This document shows, piece after piece, positions 18,667-27,587 of a stretch of DNA of 37,962 nt; the first letter of the stretch is position 1, and the number at the start of each line of letters is the position of its first letter. The stretch lies in the NCBI GenBank assembly GCA_002690655.1, contig NZFL01000020.1, forward strand, positions 20,884 to 58,845, given 5' to 3'. Both the position numbers and the translations under genes were made by a program. This DNA is from Pedosphaera sp. GTDB taxonomy: Bacteria > Verrucomicrobiota > Verrucomicrobiia > Limisphaerales > AAA164-E04. The notes under the pieces are model-generated. The model saw only the letters and a list, made by a program, of their open reading frames with translations. It ran no database searches and was not told the origin of the DNA.

Positions 18667-20022
18667 TTACAAATTTGGATAGGACCAGGGCTTACGGTAA
18701 TTCCTGCTCAGCAGTGCTTGAGCTTCGGAGTCCCGTGGGAATGACTCCGAAGATCCATCCCACTGAATGCTTCGCCCTAACTTGTAGGATATCATGCCGA
18801 GCATGGGGAGGACACTGGAGCGATGAGCGACCTCCATGTTGGCCACGGTTGATCCTCCATTGTCAGCCGCATCGAGAAAATCTTTCCATAAAGGAGTGAT
18901 ATTGTGGCCATCACGTTCGTTATCAAATTGTGGATCTTCGTGGATTTCCCGTTTACTTTTGTCTTTGGGGTGAAAAGTCCAGCCGTCGCGCCATCCCATA
19001 TGAAAGACGCCTTTGGTTCCGTAGAAATAGGCTCCCAAACGATGTTTTTCCTGTGCTGATCCGCCATACTTACGGTGCTCCCAAATGGCTGTGAATGATT
19101 CGAAATCGTAAGTCACAGTCTGTGTATCGGGGGCATCCGTTGTGGATCCCATTTCGTTACTGAAGACGGCTGGCCCCGAGATGGGCCTTCCGCCTGTTGA
19201 ATAAATGCTCTTGGGATATTTCTCTTCAGTCCACCATAGTAATTGGTCCAACCAGTGAACGCCCCAATCACCCAGTGTTCCATTAGCGTAATCCAGAAAA
19301 TTGCGCCAGCCACCCGGAGTCAGTTTCTGGCAGTATGGACGGAGGGGGGCGGGTCCGCACCACATGTCCCAGTCCATTCCTGTGGGAGCCTTGCCATGTG
19401 GCGATGGAGATTCTGGGCCTGACCCTCCGCCTGTGATAAACATTTTGACCATACCGATTTTTCCGACCTGACCGGATCTCAAGAAGTCCATTCCCGAGCG
19501 ATGGTGCGGGCCAATGCGTCGGTGTAAACCAACTTGGACAGCACGATTTGCCGCCTCTGCCGCATGAAGCATGGAGCGGCTTTCATTAATGGTATGACTT
19601 GTTGGTTTTTCCACATAAACGTGTGCGCCCATTTTTAATGCATCGATACACGGCAAGGCATGCCAGTGATCTGGGGTGGCAATGATGACAATCTCAGGTC
19701 GCTCTTTCTTCAGTAGTTCGCGGTAATCCTTGTAGATATTGGGTGTGTCTCCCGTTAACTGATTGACCTCATCCTGTGAAACCAGAAGAGGACGTTCATA
19801 CACATCAGATAAACCCACCACTTTGGCACGATCAGCCGCCATGGCCTCACGCAAAATATTCATCCCCCACCATCCACAGCCGATCAATGCCGTGCGATAT
19901 TTTGTGGGTGTTGCTGCTTTGACATACGGAGCCATTCCACACAGCAATCCAGCCCGAAGCCCCTTCGTCATGAAGGATCGCCTTGTGTGTTGCTGAATGA
20001 TAGGGAAGCTGGTCAATTTCAT
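18667..20022 (-). CDS. Gfo/Idh/MocA family oxidoreductase with Tat signal
   Basis: A 451-residue NAD(P)-dependent oxidoreductase predicted to act outside the cytoplasm. The N-terminus has a twin-arginine signal, TRRSFMTKGLRAG (Arg14, Arg15), with cleavage near VKAA. The Rossmann fold starts at TALIGCGWWGMNIL (GxGxxG) and is followed by the family motif VYVEKPTSHTINES, where the Lys of EKP is characteristic. The C-terminal substrate domain resembles the exported forms abundant in Planctomycetes and Verrucomicrobia, many annotated as glucose-fructose oxidoreductase-like. The substrate is probably a sugar or sugar derivative but cannot be specified. It starts 27 bases after the propeller protein gene ends, so the two are probably co-transcribed. 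Confidence 0.93.
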   Translation of the reverse strand: MKLTSFPIIQQHTRRSFMTKGLRAGLLCGMAPYVKAATPTKYRTALIGCGWWGMNILREAMAADRAKVVGLSDVYERPLLVSQDEVNQLTGDTPNIYKDYRELLKKERPEIVIIATPDHWHALPCIDALKMGAHVYVEKPTSHTINESRSMLHAAEAANRAVQVGLHRRIGPHHRSGMDFLRSGQVGKIGMVKMFITGGGSGPESPSPHGKAPTGMDWDMWCGPAPLRPYCQKLTPGGWRNFLDYANGTLGDWGVHWLDQLLWWTEEKYPKSIYSTGGRPISGPAVFSNEMGSTTDAPDTQTVTYDFESFTAIWEHRKYGGSAQEKHRLGAYFYGTKGVFHMGWRDGWTFHPKDKSKREIHEDPQFDNERDGHNITPLWKDFLDAADNGGSTVANMEVAHRSSVLPMLGMISYKLGRSIQWDGSSESFPRDSEAQALLSRNYRKPWSYPNL

Positions 20023-20049
20023 TTTTCAGGCGTTGTTTTTTGGATTTGA

Positions 20050-21255
20050 TCAAGATCTTACATCGAGGCAGATTAATCTTCCTTTCGAATTTCTTACATA
20101 AATCAAGCCCTTGGAAATGACAGGCACAGTCCAGCATTTACCATCCATTACCTTGGATCGTGCAGAGGGTTGGAATCCGCTGGGTGATGCTGGGGCGATG
20201 ATGAGTTCGCCCTGAGCCGTCATGATGATGAGCTGGCCTCCGGCTGCTGCTACTGATCCGTATTTAAATTCATCAGCCTCCCAAACCACTTTACCGCTTG
20301 AGCGTTCAATACATTTCAAGGGGGCTCGTGAACCTCCATCTCCATCGAATCCATATAAATGATCGTCGATGAGCACAGGAGAATTCTGTTGAGAGCGCAT
20401 TTCTCGATTGGTCCATTTGACCTTTGCTTCGCTTCCTTCGAATGTATAGAGTCCCTGTCCTTTTCCGTAGCCTGAACCGATCCATACCTCATTGCCAACA
20501 ATGATGGGGTCGGCAGCATTGACTCCGTATCGTGTGAGCCATTGGATTTCCCAGCTCTTTTTTCCTGTTTTTAAATCAGCCGCAAGGAAGCTCTTACCAG
20601 AGGTTAGTGCGACATACTGATTTCCATCATGCATGAAGGGGAGGGGGGTAGAGTATCCAGCCTCTTCTTCATTGGATAACCAAATGGTTTTGCCATCGTT
20701 TTTGTTCACGGCCATACCAGCTCCACCTGCATTAAGCACGAGCATATTTCCGGCAACCAACGGAGAACCATTGAAGCCCCAGTCAGGTAATTTCAGTCCC
20801 TCTTCCTCAGCCAATTGGCGTTGCCAATAGATGTCCCCAGTTTTTGTGTTCAAGCAAAAAAGATCACCCCACCGGCTAAGTATGAAAACTTTATCTCCAT
20901 CAATGGTTGGAGTAGAGCCGGGGCCTCCGTCATAGAATTTTGCACCGAGTTTGCTGTCGTAAGAATGCTTCCAAAGTTGTTTGCCAGTGATGGCATCGAA
21001 TGCAAAGAGAGTGTCCTTCTTACTCTGATTGCCAAGTGTGAATACGCGGCCGTCAGCAGTGCTCACAGAAGAAAACCCTGTGCCAACCTCCGCTTCCCAG
21101 ATTTTGCCGGGGCCTGATTCTCCCCAAGTTTTTTTCCAGGCAGTTTCAGTTGAGATGCCATTGTGATCGGGCCCTCTGAACATGGTCCAGTCCGACGCAC
21201 TCAAAAGCTGGGGTAAGCACAGAAAGTGGATAATACAGCAGAGTAATCGTGTCAT
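20050..21255 (-). CDS. Secreted PQQ-like beta-propeller protein
   Basis: A 401-residue protein with a Sec signal peptide (about residues 1-20, ending LLSA). The mature part starts DWTMFRGPDHNGIS, a hallmark of the propeller proteins common in Planctomycetes and Verrucomicrobia. Repeated blades end in Trp after a turn, for example LFAFDAITGKQLW, LFCLNTKTGDIYW, FLAADLKTGKKSW and LKCIERSSGKVVW. These match the PQQ/BamB-like propeller fold. I see no evidence for PQQ-dependent dehydrogenase activity; a binding or scaffold role is as likely. It is the first gene of a pair with the oxidoreductase. A GAGAGG sequence nine bases before the ATG is one of the few plausible Shine-Dalgarno sites in the window. 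Confidence 0.9.
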   Translation of the reverse strand: MTRLLCCIIHFLCLPQLLSASDWTMFRGPDHNGISTETAWKKTWGESGPGKIWEAEVGTGFSSVSTADGRVFTLGNQSKKDTLFAFDAITGKQLWKHSYDSKLGAKFYDGGPGSTPTIDGDKVFILSRWGDLFCLNTKTGDIYWQRQLAEEEGLKLPDWGFNGSPLVAGNMLVLNAGGAGMAVNKNDGKTIWLSNEEEAGYSTPLPFMHDGNQYVALTSGKSFLAADLKTGKKSWEIQWLTRYGVNAADPIIVGNEVWIGSGYGKGQGLYTFEGSEAKVKWTNREMRSQQNSPVLIDDHLYGFDGDGGSRAPLKCIERSSGKVVWEADEFKYGSVAAAGGQLIIMTAQGELIIAPASPSGFQPSARSKVMDGKCWTVPVISKGLIYVRNSKGRLICLDVRS

Positions 21256-21293
21256 AATTTTTAGCCTCTCAGATAATCTCGCGAAACATTACA

Positions 21294-21323
21294 CCTATAT
21301 GAGGCAATCGTTCAAGATGTCAA
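21294..21323 (-). promoter_or_regulatory. Candidate sigma-70-type promoter for the propeller/oxidoreductase pair
   Basis: On the minus strand a perfect TTGACA (21318-21323) is followed after 18 bases by TATAGG (21294-21299), a 4 of 6 match to the -10 consensus. Transcription would start about 30 bases before the ATG at 21255. It falls in the 78-base gap after the DUF456 gene, so the pair can be expressed separately. Confidence 0.45.
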
Positions 21324-21333
21324 TGAGCCAAGC

Positions 21334-21831
21334 CTAAAATGCCCTCCAGATAATGTTCGCAGCAAAAAGACTGGCCATAGCTATCGCACAGATGAATTTC
21401 CCCAAGGTGCCTGCTACGATACCTAACAAAGCTCCAAAACCTGCTTTGGATGCCTCTTCGAACTGTCGTCCTCCCATCATTTCAAATGTCAAAGCCCCGA
21501 TAAAAGGACCAATCAGTATCCCCCAAGGGCCAAGAAAAAGGCCCAAAATTCCTCCGATCAATGCTCCTGCGACACCTCTCCAAGTAGCCCCCAATTTGCG
21601 TGCTCCCACCAGGCTGGCGATGTAATCCATGACCAACGAAAAGAGAGTTATTGCTCCCAGGATGGCAAGTATTAGATAGCTGATGCTGTTGTCTCCGAAG
21701 TAAATCTTATGTCCCAGGGCAGCAAGGAACACCACTGGCGTGCTCGGAATGGCTGGCAACATGCTGCCGACAGCTCCAATGACCATGAATCCTTCTGCAA
21801 TAATGAATCCGATAATTTCTTGAGTTGTCAT
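21334..21831 (-). CDS. DUF456 family membrane protein
   Basis: A 165-residue protein with five or so hydrophobic helices. It has the glycine-rich pattern of DUF456: GAVGSMLPAIPSTPVVFLAA near the start, a conserved central LVMDYIASLVGARKLGATWR, then LIGGILGLFLGPWGILIGPF and the later LGALLGIVAGTLGKF-like helix. The DYIAS...GA.K.GA block is the most diagnostic part. The family's function is unknown. The gene sits 139 bases after the spermidine-synthase-like gene on the same strand and may be co-transcribed with it, but nothing ties their roles together. Confidence 0.87.
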   Translation of the reverse strand: MTTQEIIGFIIAEGFMVIGAVGSMLPAIPSTPVVFLAALGHKIYFGDNSISYLILAILGAITLFSLVMDYIASLVGARKLGATWRGVAGALIGGILGLFLGPWGILIGPFIGALTFEMMGGRQFEEASKAGFGALLGIVAGTLGKFICAIAMASLFAANIIWRAF

Positions 21832-21970
21832 TTCCTAATTCTCAATGTCATGCCCACGGAGATATCTCTTTGTTTCAAATTATTGGAGTAAAACTTCAGG
21901 AATTCAGGCTTTCCATGAGGTGGCATCCATTACAAGCGTTTGGAACGCTGTGAAAATAGAGGGACGGTGA

Positions 21971-23539
21971 TCATTTGCCGCGCATGTTAAGTGCAAAATT
22001 CAAGCGGATTTCCTCCCGTATTTTTGAATCATAGTATTCTACTGGATTGTAATTATCGGTAAGGATAATGCCACTTTCGGGATTTGCGTCGATGGTGTTT
22101 TTCCAGGCAGTTTCCACAAATGGTATCAGCTTGGGATGGACTTCGCTCATGTCCATCGAACGGTGGGGCTCCAATCCTTCCTTTTTGGATGCGACGAAAA
22201 AGACATTCCCCCGCGTGCCATCATGAATGTGGACGGACTTAAAGACCGCTCGCAAAGTCTTGTCCAGTGAGGCCATGAAAAAATCCTCACCCTCAGAAAA
22301 ATGACCAAATGCGTTAATGACCAGAACGGCATCGTTTTCCATTCGCTGGCTCATACTTTCGAAGCACTCCCGGCTCATGAGGTGAGAGGGGGATGAATCT
22401 CCAAGAAATGCATCTAGAATGACAACGTCGTATTCTTCCTTGGAGGCGTTCAAAAAATAGCGACCATCTTCCAGGTGGAGGTTGAATGTACTTTTATCCA
22501 ACCCAAAGAATTTTTCGCCGATTTCCACAACTCCTGGATTGATTTCGACGACATCAATTGTGCTTCCCTCTTTGGCGAGTTGCATGGGTACGATCCCAAC
22601 TCCCAATCCAATGCAAAGAACTTTTTCTGGACTTGGATGATAGGCATGGGTCAGTCCGCGCAGCATGTAAGTGAAGACAGTCAGACTTTTATCTTCCTTG
22701 GGGTCAAAGATGTTTTGTGTCAGATAGTCATTGAGATAATATCGAACATTTCCCGAAGGGGAATCCACAACCTGCATCAATCCGAAATTTGAATTCTTTC
22801 GAAACAATTCTTTTCCGATACTGGGACTCTTCACAGCTTCAACCCGCCCTGCAATACCACAAATGACCATACCAGCCAGGATGCCCGGGAGCACTCCGGG
22901 TGTTTGCTTGAATCCTTTTTCAAAAATGAGGAAATAGACGGCGACTAGAACGATTTCCAGCGCGACCACCATGATCATCGTGTATGTGTTTGGAGCCAAA
23001 GGGATCAATAGATAGCTTATCAAAAGTGTGCCTATCACACTTCCAACCGTACTGATAGCCGAAAGGCGCCCGACCTGTAATCCAACACTTTGCGTTGTTT
23101 GTGTCGTTATTCGTGCCAGAAACGGGATGGTGACAGCAAGCAAAGTGAGTGGAGGGAAAAATAGGAACAGGGCCATCAGAATGGATCCCATTGCAAGCTT
23201 GAATTTCAAGAAGAAATACGCCACGGGTTCCAGCGCCAGGGTTGCAAAGGCCAGATATAATGCCGCGCAGAGCATACAATAATAGAGACGGGAAAGATTG
23301 GGCTTTTTGTCGGCAATCCACCCTCCGTAGTAGTATCCACAAGCAAGGGAAATCAGGGTTGCAGTAATTTGTGCCGTCCAGACAAAGTGTGAAGTTCCAA
23401 AGAAAGGCGAGAGCATCTTTGCCCCTAAAATTTCAACGATCAGAATGACGCCGCCGTTGATGGCTGCCGTCAAATAGAGGAAAGGGGCTAGTTTGGTCGT
23501 GAGTTTCTGGTTTTCAGGCTCTTGCTTGTTCTTTTTCAC
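21971..23539 (-). CDS. Membrane-anchored spermidine synthase-like protein (MFS-like fusion)
   Basis: A 522-residue fusion. Residues about 15-230 form seven or more membrane helices of the kind seen in fused MFS/spermidine synthase proteins (GGVILIVEILGAKMLSPFFG is typical). Residues about 250-490 form a Rossmann-type aminopropyltransferase domain. Its SAM-site motif is VLCIGLGVGIVPMQL, then IDVVEINPGVVEIGEKFF, and the active-site region is VVILDAFLGDSSPSHL. Polyamine synthesis is not proven for the fused forms, and no S-adenosylmethionine decarboxylase gene is in the window. Translation starts at a GTG (23539), as the nearest codon before the conserved part. The gene is divergent from the HTTM gene with 181 bases between them. 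Confidence 0.88.
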   Translation of the reverse strand: MKKNKQEPENQKLTTKLAPFLYLTAAINGGVILIVEILGAKMLSPFFGTSHFVWTAQITATLISLACGYYYGGWIADKKPNLSRLYYCMLCAALYLAFATLALEPVAYFFLKFKLAMGSILMALFLFFPPLTLLAVTIPFLARITTQTTQSVGLQVGRLSAISTVGSVIGTLLISYLLIPLAPNTYTMIMVVALEIVLVAVYFLIFEKGFKQTPGVLPGILAGMVICGIAGRVEAVKSPSIGKELFRKNSNFGLMQVVDSPSGNVRYYLNDYLTQNIFDPKEDKSLTVFTYMLRGLTHAYHPSPEKVLCIGLGVGIVPMQLAKEGSTIDVVEINPGVVEIGEKFFGLDKSTFNLHLEDGRYFLNASKEEYDVVILDAFLGDSSPSHLMSRECFESMSQRMENDAVLVINAFGHFSEGEDFFMASLDKTLRAVFKSVHIHDGTRGNVFFVASKKEGLEPHRSMDMSEVHPKLIPFVETAWKNTIDANPESGIILTDNYNPVEYYDSKIREEIRLNFALNMRGK

Positions 23540-23720
23540 CGAGCTGTTCTAAGGCTTGCATCCTTAAAAATCAAGAAAGCACCATCACTCAATCATAGTT
23601 GTTCCAGAGAGCCCTTGAGATGTATGAATACGCATCAGGCAAGGTTTGCCCGGCTGGAGTGTAGTCGAAAACGCTTGCCTGCTGGTCATTGATTACGATT
23701 ACTGTTGACTCAGCGCTCAG

Positions 23721-25202
23721 ATGAAATTTTTTTCGCATACCATATTCGACACGCTGCGGCAGAGCTTGGATCAGCATCTTGCTGTCGATCTAAGATCGCT
23801 TGCAGTCTTTCGAGTCGGGCTTGGGTTAACCCTATTGGCGGATTTATTCATTCGTTATCTTGATGTTGAATCCCTTTACTCAGGATCAGGGGTGCTTCCT
23901 CTGGAGGCTCTGGCTAAGCTGCCGCACCTGACCTGGGACTGGTGGTTGTCCATCAACGCAATTTCCGACGCGGTCGTTTGGCAGCAACTATGCTTTTTCA
24001 GTGGGATGGTTTTTGCTTCACTATTAATGATCGGCTGGAAAACCCGTTGGATCGCACCGGTGATGTTGCTCCTGCTGCATTCCATTCAAGCGCGAAATCC
24101 CTGGGTTAATTATGCCGCAGACAGATTACTTTTCCTTTTGCTTCTGTGGAGTTGCTTTCTTCCGCTTGACCGCTACTGGGCACTTTCGAAATCGACTTCA
24201 GCCTCAATTCAGAAAGGTCCTGAACGCCTGAGCAGTTGGGGGGGCTGGGGATTAAGATTGCTTCCTTGTGTCATGTATTTGTTTTCGGCGCTGCGGAAAA
24301 GTGGTTCTACCTGGTTAGATGGAACGGCATTGCGATACGTTTTGGAGATTGACCAATTTACTGCACCCCTCGGCATCTGGTTGAAAACCATGCCTGATTT
24401 TTTGCTTCAATGCCTGACTTGGTCTGCACTGGCGATAGAGTTACTTGCTCCCTTCCTGCTGTTGATGAGAGGAGTAAAATGGCGATGGCTTGGGATATGC
24501 CTTTTGCTGGTCTTTCAGTGCTTGCTCTGGTGTAGTTTCGATCTGGGAATCTTTCCTTGGGTGTCCATACTTGCCTTGCTACCGCATATACCTTTTCCAT
24601 CGCGGCGATCTTCTGCCAAACAAGGAGCCGAATCCATCCTTACCTCGGAAATATCCAGCTTGAAAGGAGGGCATCGCTTGGTCGGCTGGTTACTTGTTTT
24701 CATGTTGATTTGGAATGTGCTGATGACCTGGAACTATCCCGATTCGCTCAAGGCTCAAATGCCGCGATGGGTTGCGAACGGCATCAGTCTTTTCCGTATG
24801 GACCAGTATTGGGGGATGTTTTCACCTGATCCGATGACCCTCGACGGCTGGTATGTCATTGCCGCCGAATTGGATGATGGCAGCATGGTGGACTTGCTGG
24901 ATTGGGATCGTAAGGACATATGGGGTAAACCTGCGAATGTCATCGAAGCCTTTCCCGGAGATCGGTGGAAGGAATTCATGATGCGTATATTTGATTATCC
25001 TGATCAGGCCAAACTTTGGGAGGGAGTGATTCGCCACTTTCAAAAACAATGGGAATCTGACCAGAGAAATTCATCGCGAGTGCAATCGGCGACTGTCTAC
25101 TACATGCTCGAGAAAACGACCGAAGAAGGGGTGTTGCCTTCAGAGAGGGAGCAGCTTTGGCCTGAAGTAGACGAATTTCCCCAACACCTTGATCAGCTTT
25201 AA
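23721..25202 (+). CDS. HTTM domain membrane protein (vitamin K gamma-carboxylase-like)
   Basis: A 493-residue membrane protein. Residues about 15-300 carry the HTTM pattern: VDLRSLAVFRVGLGLTLLADL, then ESLYSGSGVLP, PWVNYAADRLLFLLLLWSCF, and SALRKSGSTWLDGTAL. HTTM is the horizontally transferred transmembrane domain shared with vitamin K-dependent gamma-carboxylase. Bacterial members have no agreed function. After a last helix (about 315-335) a soluble C-terminal part follows, with FRMDQYWGMFSPDP, a block common in this group. The ATG at 23721 is used; an opposite-strand frame overlaps this start but is weaker. It ends 166 bases before the importer genes and may be independent of them. Confidence 0.85.
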   Translation: MKFFSHTIFDTLRQSLDQHLAVDLRSLAVFRVGLGLTLLADLFIRYLDVESLYSGSGVLPLEALAKLPHLTWDWWLSINAISDAVVWQQLCFFSGMVFASLLMIGWKTRWIAPVMLLLLHSIQARNPWVNYAADRLLFLLLLWSCFLPLDRYWALSKSTSASIQKGPERLSSWGGWGLRLLPCVMYLFSALRKSGSTWLDGTALRYVLEIDQFTAPLGIWLKTMPDFLLQCLTWSALAIELLAPFLLLMRGVKWRWLGICLLLVFQCLLWCSFDLGIFPWVSILALLPHIPFPSRRSSAKQGAESILTSEISSLKGGHRLVGWLLVFMLIWNVLMTWNYPDSLKAQMPRWVANGISLFRMDQYWGMFSPDPMTLDGWYVIAAELDDGSMVDLLDWDRKDIWGKPANVIEAFPGDRWKEFMMRIFDYPDQAKLWEGVIRHFQKQWESDQRNSSRVQSATVYYMLEKTTEEGVLPSEREQLWPEVDEFPQHLDQL

Positions 25203-25368
25203 GCCAATTTCTTTGTGCGGAATCAACCCTGTTACAAAGTGTATCAATAGTTGGGACCGACTCCTATTACCTAATAAGGAATGCAAATGTTGCTCAGAGG
25301 ATATTTTTGATGTAAGATCAAATAATTCAACTTTACATTCATTGAAAAGATTTATTCAAAATCGAAGT

Positions 25369-26640
25369 ATGAACGTTTCATTCAAAATTTGTTCGATGTT
25401 CAGAGCTGCGCTTGTTATTGCTGCACTGTATGTAGTTCCTGTTAAGGCCGAGTCTGTTAACCTTTGGATCAGCTCCTTTCAGGACAAGGCCTACTACGAG
25501 AAGATGGTAGAGCAGTACAGAGCGAAGGTGGACCAGGAATTTTCTGCCAACATTCAAGCTTTCGGCTTCCGTGAGATGCCCGACAAACTTGCGATTGCCA
25601 TTAAGACGGGTACCAATCCACCGGATATTGTTCAGCTCGATGAGGTGCTCTTTGGCTCTTACCTTGCCGGTGAGGTTCCCTTCGTGGATGTTGCCGAGCG
25701 GGTGAAAAAAGCGGAACTCGACAAGGGGATCGTTCCTCAACGCTTGAAGCTATTTGCACAAGGCGATGCCATTTACGGGATTCCTCAATCTCTCAGTGCC
25801 ATGGTCCTCTATTATCGTACGGACCTGTTCAAGGAACATGGGATCGCTCCCGAGGACATCGCCACTTGGGATGATTTCGCAGACAAAGGGCGTGAACTAG
25901 CCAAGAAAAATCAAGCGCTCATCGCTCTGGATCCCACTTATTTTGAAATTCTCTTACGACAAAAAGGTAGTGACTGGTTCGATCGGACCGGAAAAATGTT
26001 TCCCTCCGAGTCCGAAGCTGAGTCGGTCATGGATTGGCTATACTCACTCAATGACGAGGGGATCGGACTGATCCCAGAGCGTGCCAGCATTTTCGATCCC
26101 GTTTTTTTCAGTAGCATGGTTAATTATGGTGAAGTGCTTACCATCATCGGAGCCGATTGGTATGGTTTGGATATGATTCAGCAATTCTCACCTGAACTCA
26201 AAGGTAAGTGGGGAGTGATGCCTTTACCTGCCTGGAAGGACCGCTTTGGAGTTCCCGGGCGTCGCACATCGACTTTTGCCGGACAAGGGTTACTGATCTA
26301 CAAGAACAGCAAGAAAGTGGATGCCGCTTGGAAATTTATTGAATGGGTGATGAAAGACAATGAAGCCAACGTTGAACGCTTTTTGGGTGGAAACAGTTTT
26401 CCAGCTTACCAGCCAGCCTGGGAAGATGAGCGTCTCCACCAGCCCACCGAATACTTCAATAATCAGAAGTTTGGTGATTTACTTTCTCGGCTGGCTCCTG
26501 AGGTGCCTGAAGTCGTGATGCATCCCAAACGCCCGCAAGCTGTCTTTCTATTCCAGGAAAACTTCTTCAGTTCTCTGATGTATGGACAGATCAGTCCCAA
26601 GGAAACGATTCGTCAGATGCGGGTGATGTTGAAGGAATAG
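25369..26640 (+). CDS. ABC transporter sugar-binding protein (family 1 solute-binding)
   Basis: A 423-residue periplasmic binding protein. The frame is open upstream to 25189, inside the HTTM gene. Met at 25369 is preferred because it begins a good signal peptide (MNVSFKICSMFRAALVIAAL, cleavage after VKA). The mature part has family-1 features: TGTNPPDIVQLD, AIYGIPQSLSAMVLYYRTDLF, TWDDFADKGRELAK, GLLIYKNSKKVDAAWKFIEW. These are typical of binding proteins for arabinose, lactose or maltodextrin-type sugars. The two permease genes follow directly, making an importer of the AraNPQ layout. The sugar itself is not determined. The 166-base AT-rich gap before it is likely to hold the promoter. Confidence 0.92.
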   Translation: MNVSFKICSMFRAALVIAALYVVPVKAESVNLWISSFQDKAYYEKMVEQYRAKVDQEFSANIQAFGFREMPDKLAIAIKTGTNPPDIVQLDEVLFGSYLAGEVPFVDVAERVKKAELDKGIVPQRLKLFAQGDAIYGIPQSLSAMVLYYRTDLFKEHGIAPEDIATWDDFADKGRELAKKNQALIALDPTYFEILLRQKGSDWFDRTGKMFPSESEAESVMDWLYSLNDEGIGLIPERASIFDPVFFSSMVNYGEVLTIIGADWYGLDMIQQFSPELKGKWGVMPLPAWKDRFGVPGRRTSTFAGQGLLIYKNSKKVDAAWKFIEWVMKDNEANVERFLGGNSFPAYQPAWEDERLHQPTEYFNNQKFGDLLSRLAPEVPEVVMHPKRPQAVFLFQENFFSSLMYGQISPKETIRQMRVMLKE

Positions 26641-26683
26641 CTTTTTTTGGTCGGATCATCAAATCCCAGGTTATCAGAGTCCC

Positions 26684-27577
26684 ATGAAATTTCTCAGGCG
26701 TCACGCAGTGTACGGACTGCTGGCGCCTTTTTTTCTTTTCTTTGCCTTCTTCTGGGTTGCCCCGCTTCTGGAGGGATTACGCATGTCTTTCTTTTCCAAT
26801 GAAATTTTTGGAGAAGCCAGCTTTGTCGGTGGAGATAATTACCGGGAGATTTTAAAGGATTCCAGATATTTCAAAGCCCTCAGGAACACGGCTCTTTATA
26901 CGCTTTCTTCATTGGTGCTGATTCTCCCTGCCGCCATGATCCTGGCGCATGGTTTGAAATCAGTTTTTGGGAAACTGCGTCCTGCATTTCAGTTCCTTCT
27001 CCTACTCCCTGGCTTAACTCCTCCCGCAGTCCTTGCACTCCTGTTTCTACTAGTCTTTCATGGCAGGCAGGGGCTCTTGAATCAATGGTTTGTTCTGCCT
27101 TTTGGATGGAAATACGTGAACTGGCTCAAAGATCCGGATTTCATCTTGTTTGCTTTGGTGCTTCAATGCGTATGGAGATGGGTTGGATTTATTACCTTTT
27201 TTCTTCTATCTGGAATGGAGGCCATCCCCAAGATGTATTATGAGGCGCTTCAAGTGGAATCCGCTCGTTCATGGCATCGGTTCCGTTGGGTTACTTTTCC
27301 ATTTTTACGGCATGTGATTTTGTTTTGTATCGTTTATTTGATTGTGGATGCATTCGCACTATTCAGCGGAGCCTACGTCTTACTTGGCGGATCGGGAGGA
27401 ACCGCTGACGCAGGATTGTTGATGGTTTCTTATACTTACCAAAAGGCTTTTACATTTGGGGATTTCGGGACCGCAGCAGCCATGAGTGTCTTGATGGCCC
27501 CGTTTTTGTTATTCCTGCTATGGGTTTGTTTCTGGGGATACAAGCGATTGATCACAGTGTCACTTGCCAAGGAGTGA
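26684..27577 (+). CDS. ABC sugar transporter permease, MalF-like
   Basis: A 297-residue inner-membrane permease with six helices, starting AVYGLLAPFFLFFAFFWVAP as in the MalF/UgpA family. The cytoplasmic EAA loop, which docks on the ATPase, reads YYEALQVESARSWHRFRWVTFP. It keeps EA and the FP end but lacks the usual glycine of EAAxxDGA, having Ser instead. It follows the binding protein by 43 bases, and its stop codon lies 10 bases before the next start, so the three genes are one operon. No Shine-Dalgarno sequence is seen before the ATG. Confidence 0.92.
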   Translation: MKFLRRHAVYGLLAPFFLFFAFFWVAPLLEGLRMSFFSNEIFGEASFVGGDNYREILKDSRYFKALRNTALYTLSSLVLILPAAMILAHGLKSVFGKLRPAFQFLLLLPGLTPPAVLALLFLLVFHGRQGLLNQWFVLPFGWKYVNWLKDPDFILFALVLQCVWRWVGFITFFLLSGMEAIPKMYYEALQVESARSWHRFRWVTFPFLRHVILFCIVYLIVDAFALFSGAYVLLGGSGGTADAGLLMVSYTYQKAFTFGDFGTAAAMSVLMAPFLLFLLWVCFWGYKRLITVSLAKE

Positions 27578-27587
27578 AAGGTATGAA

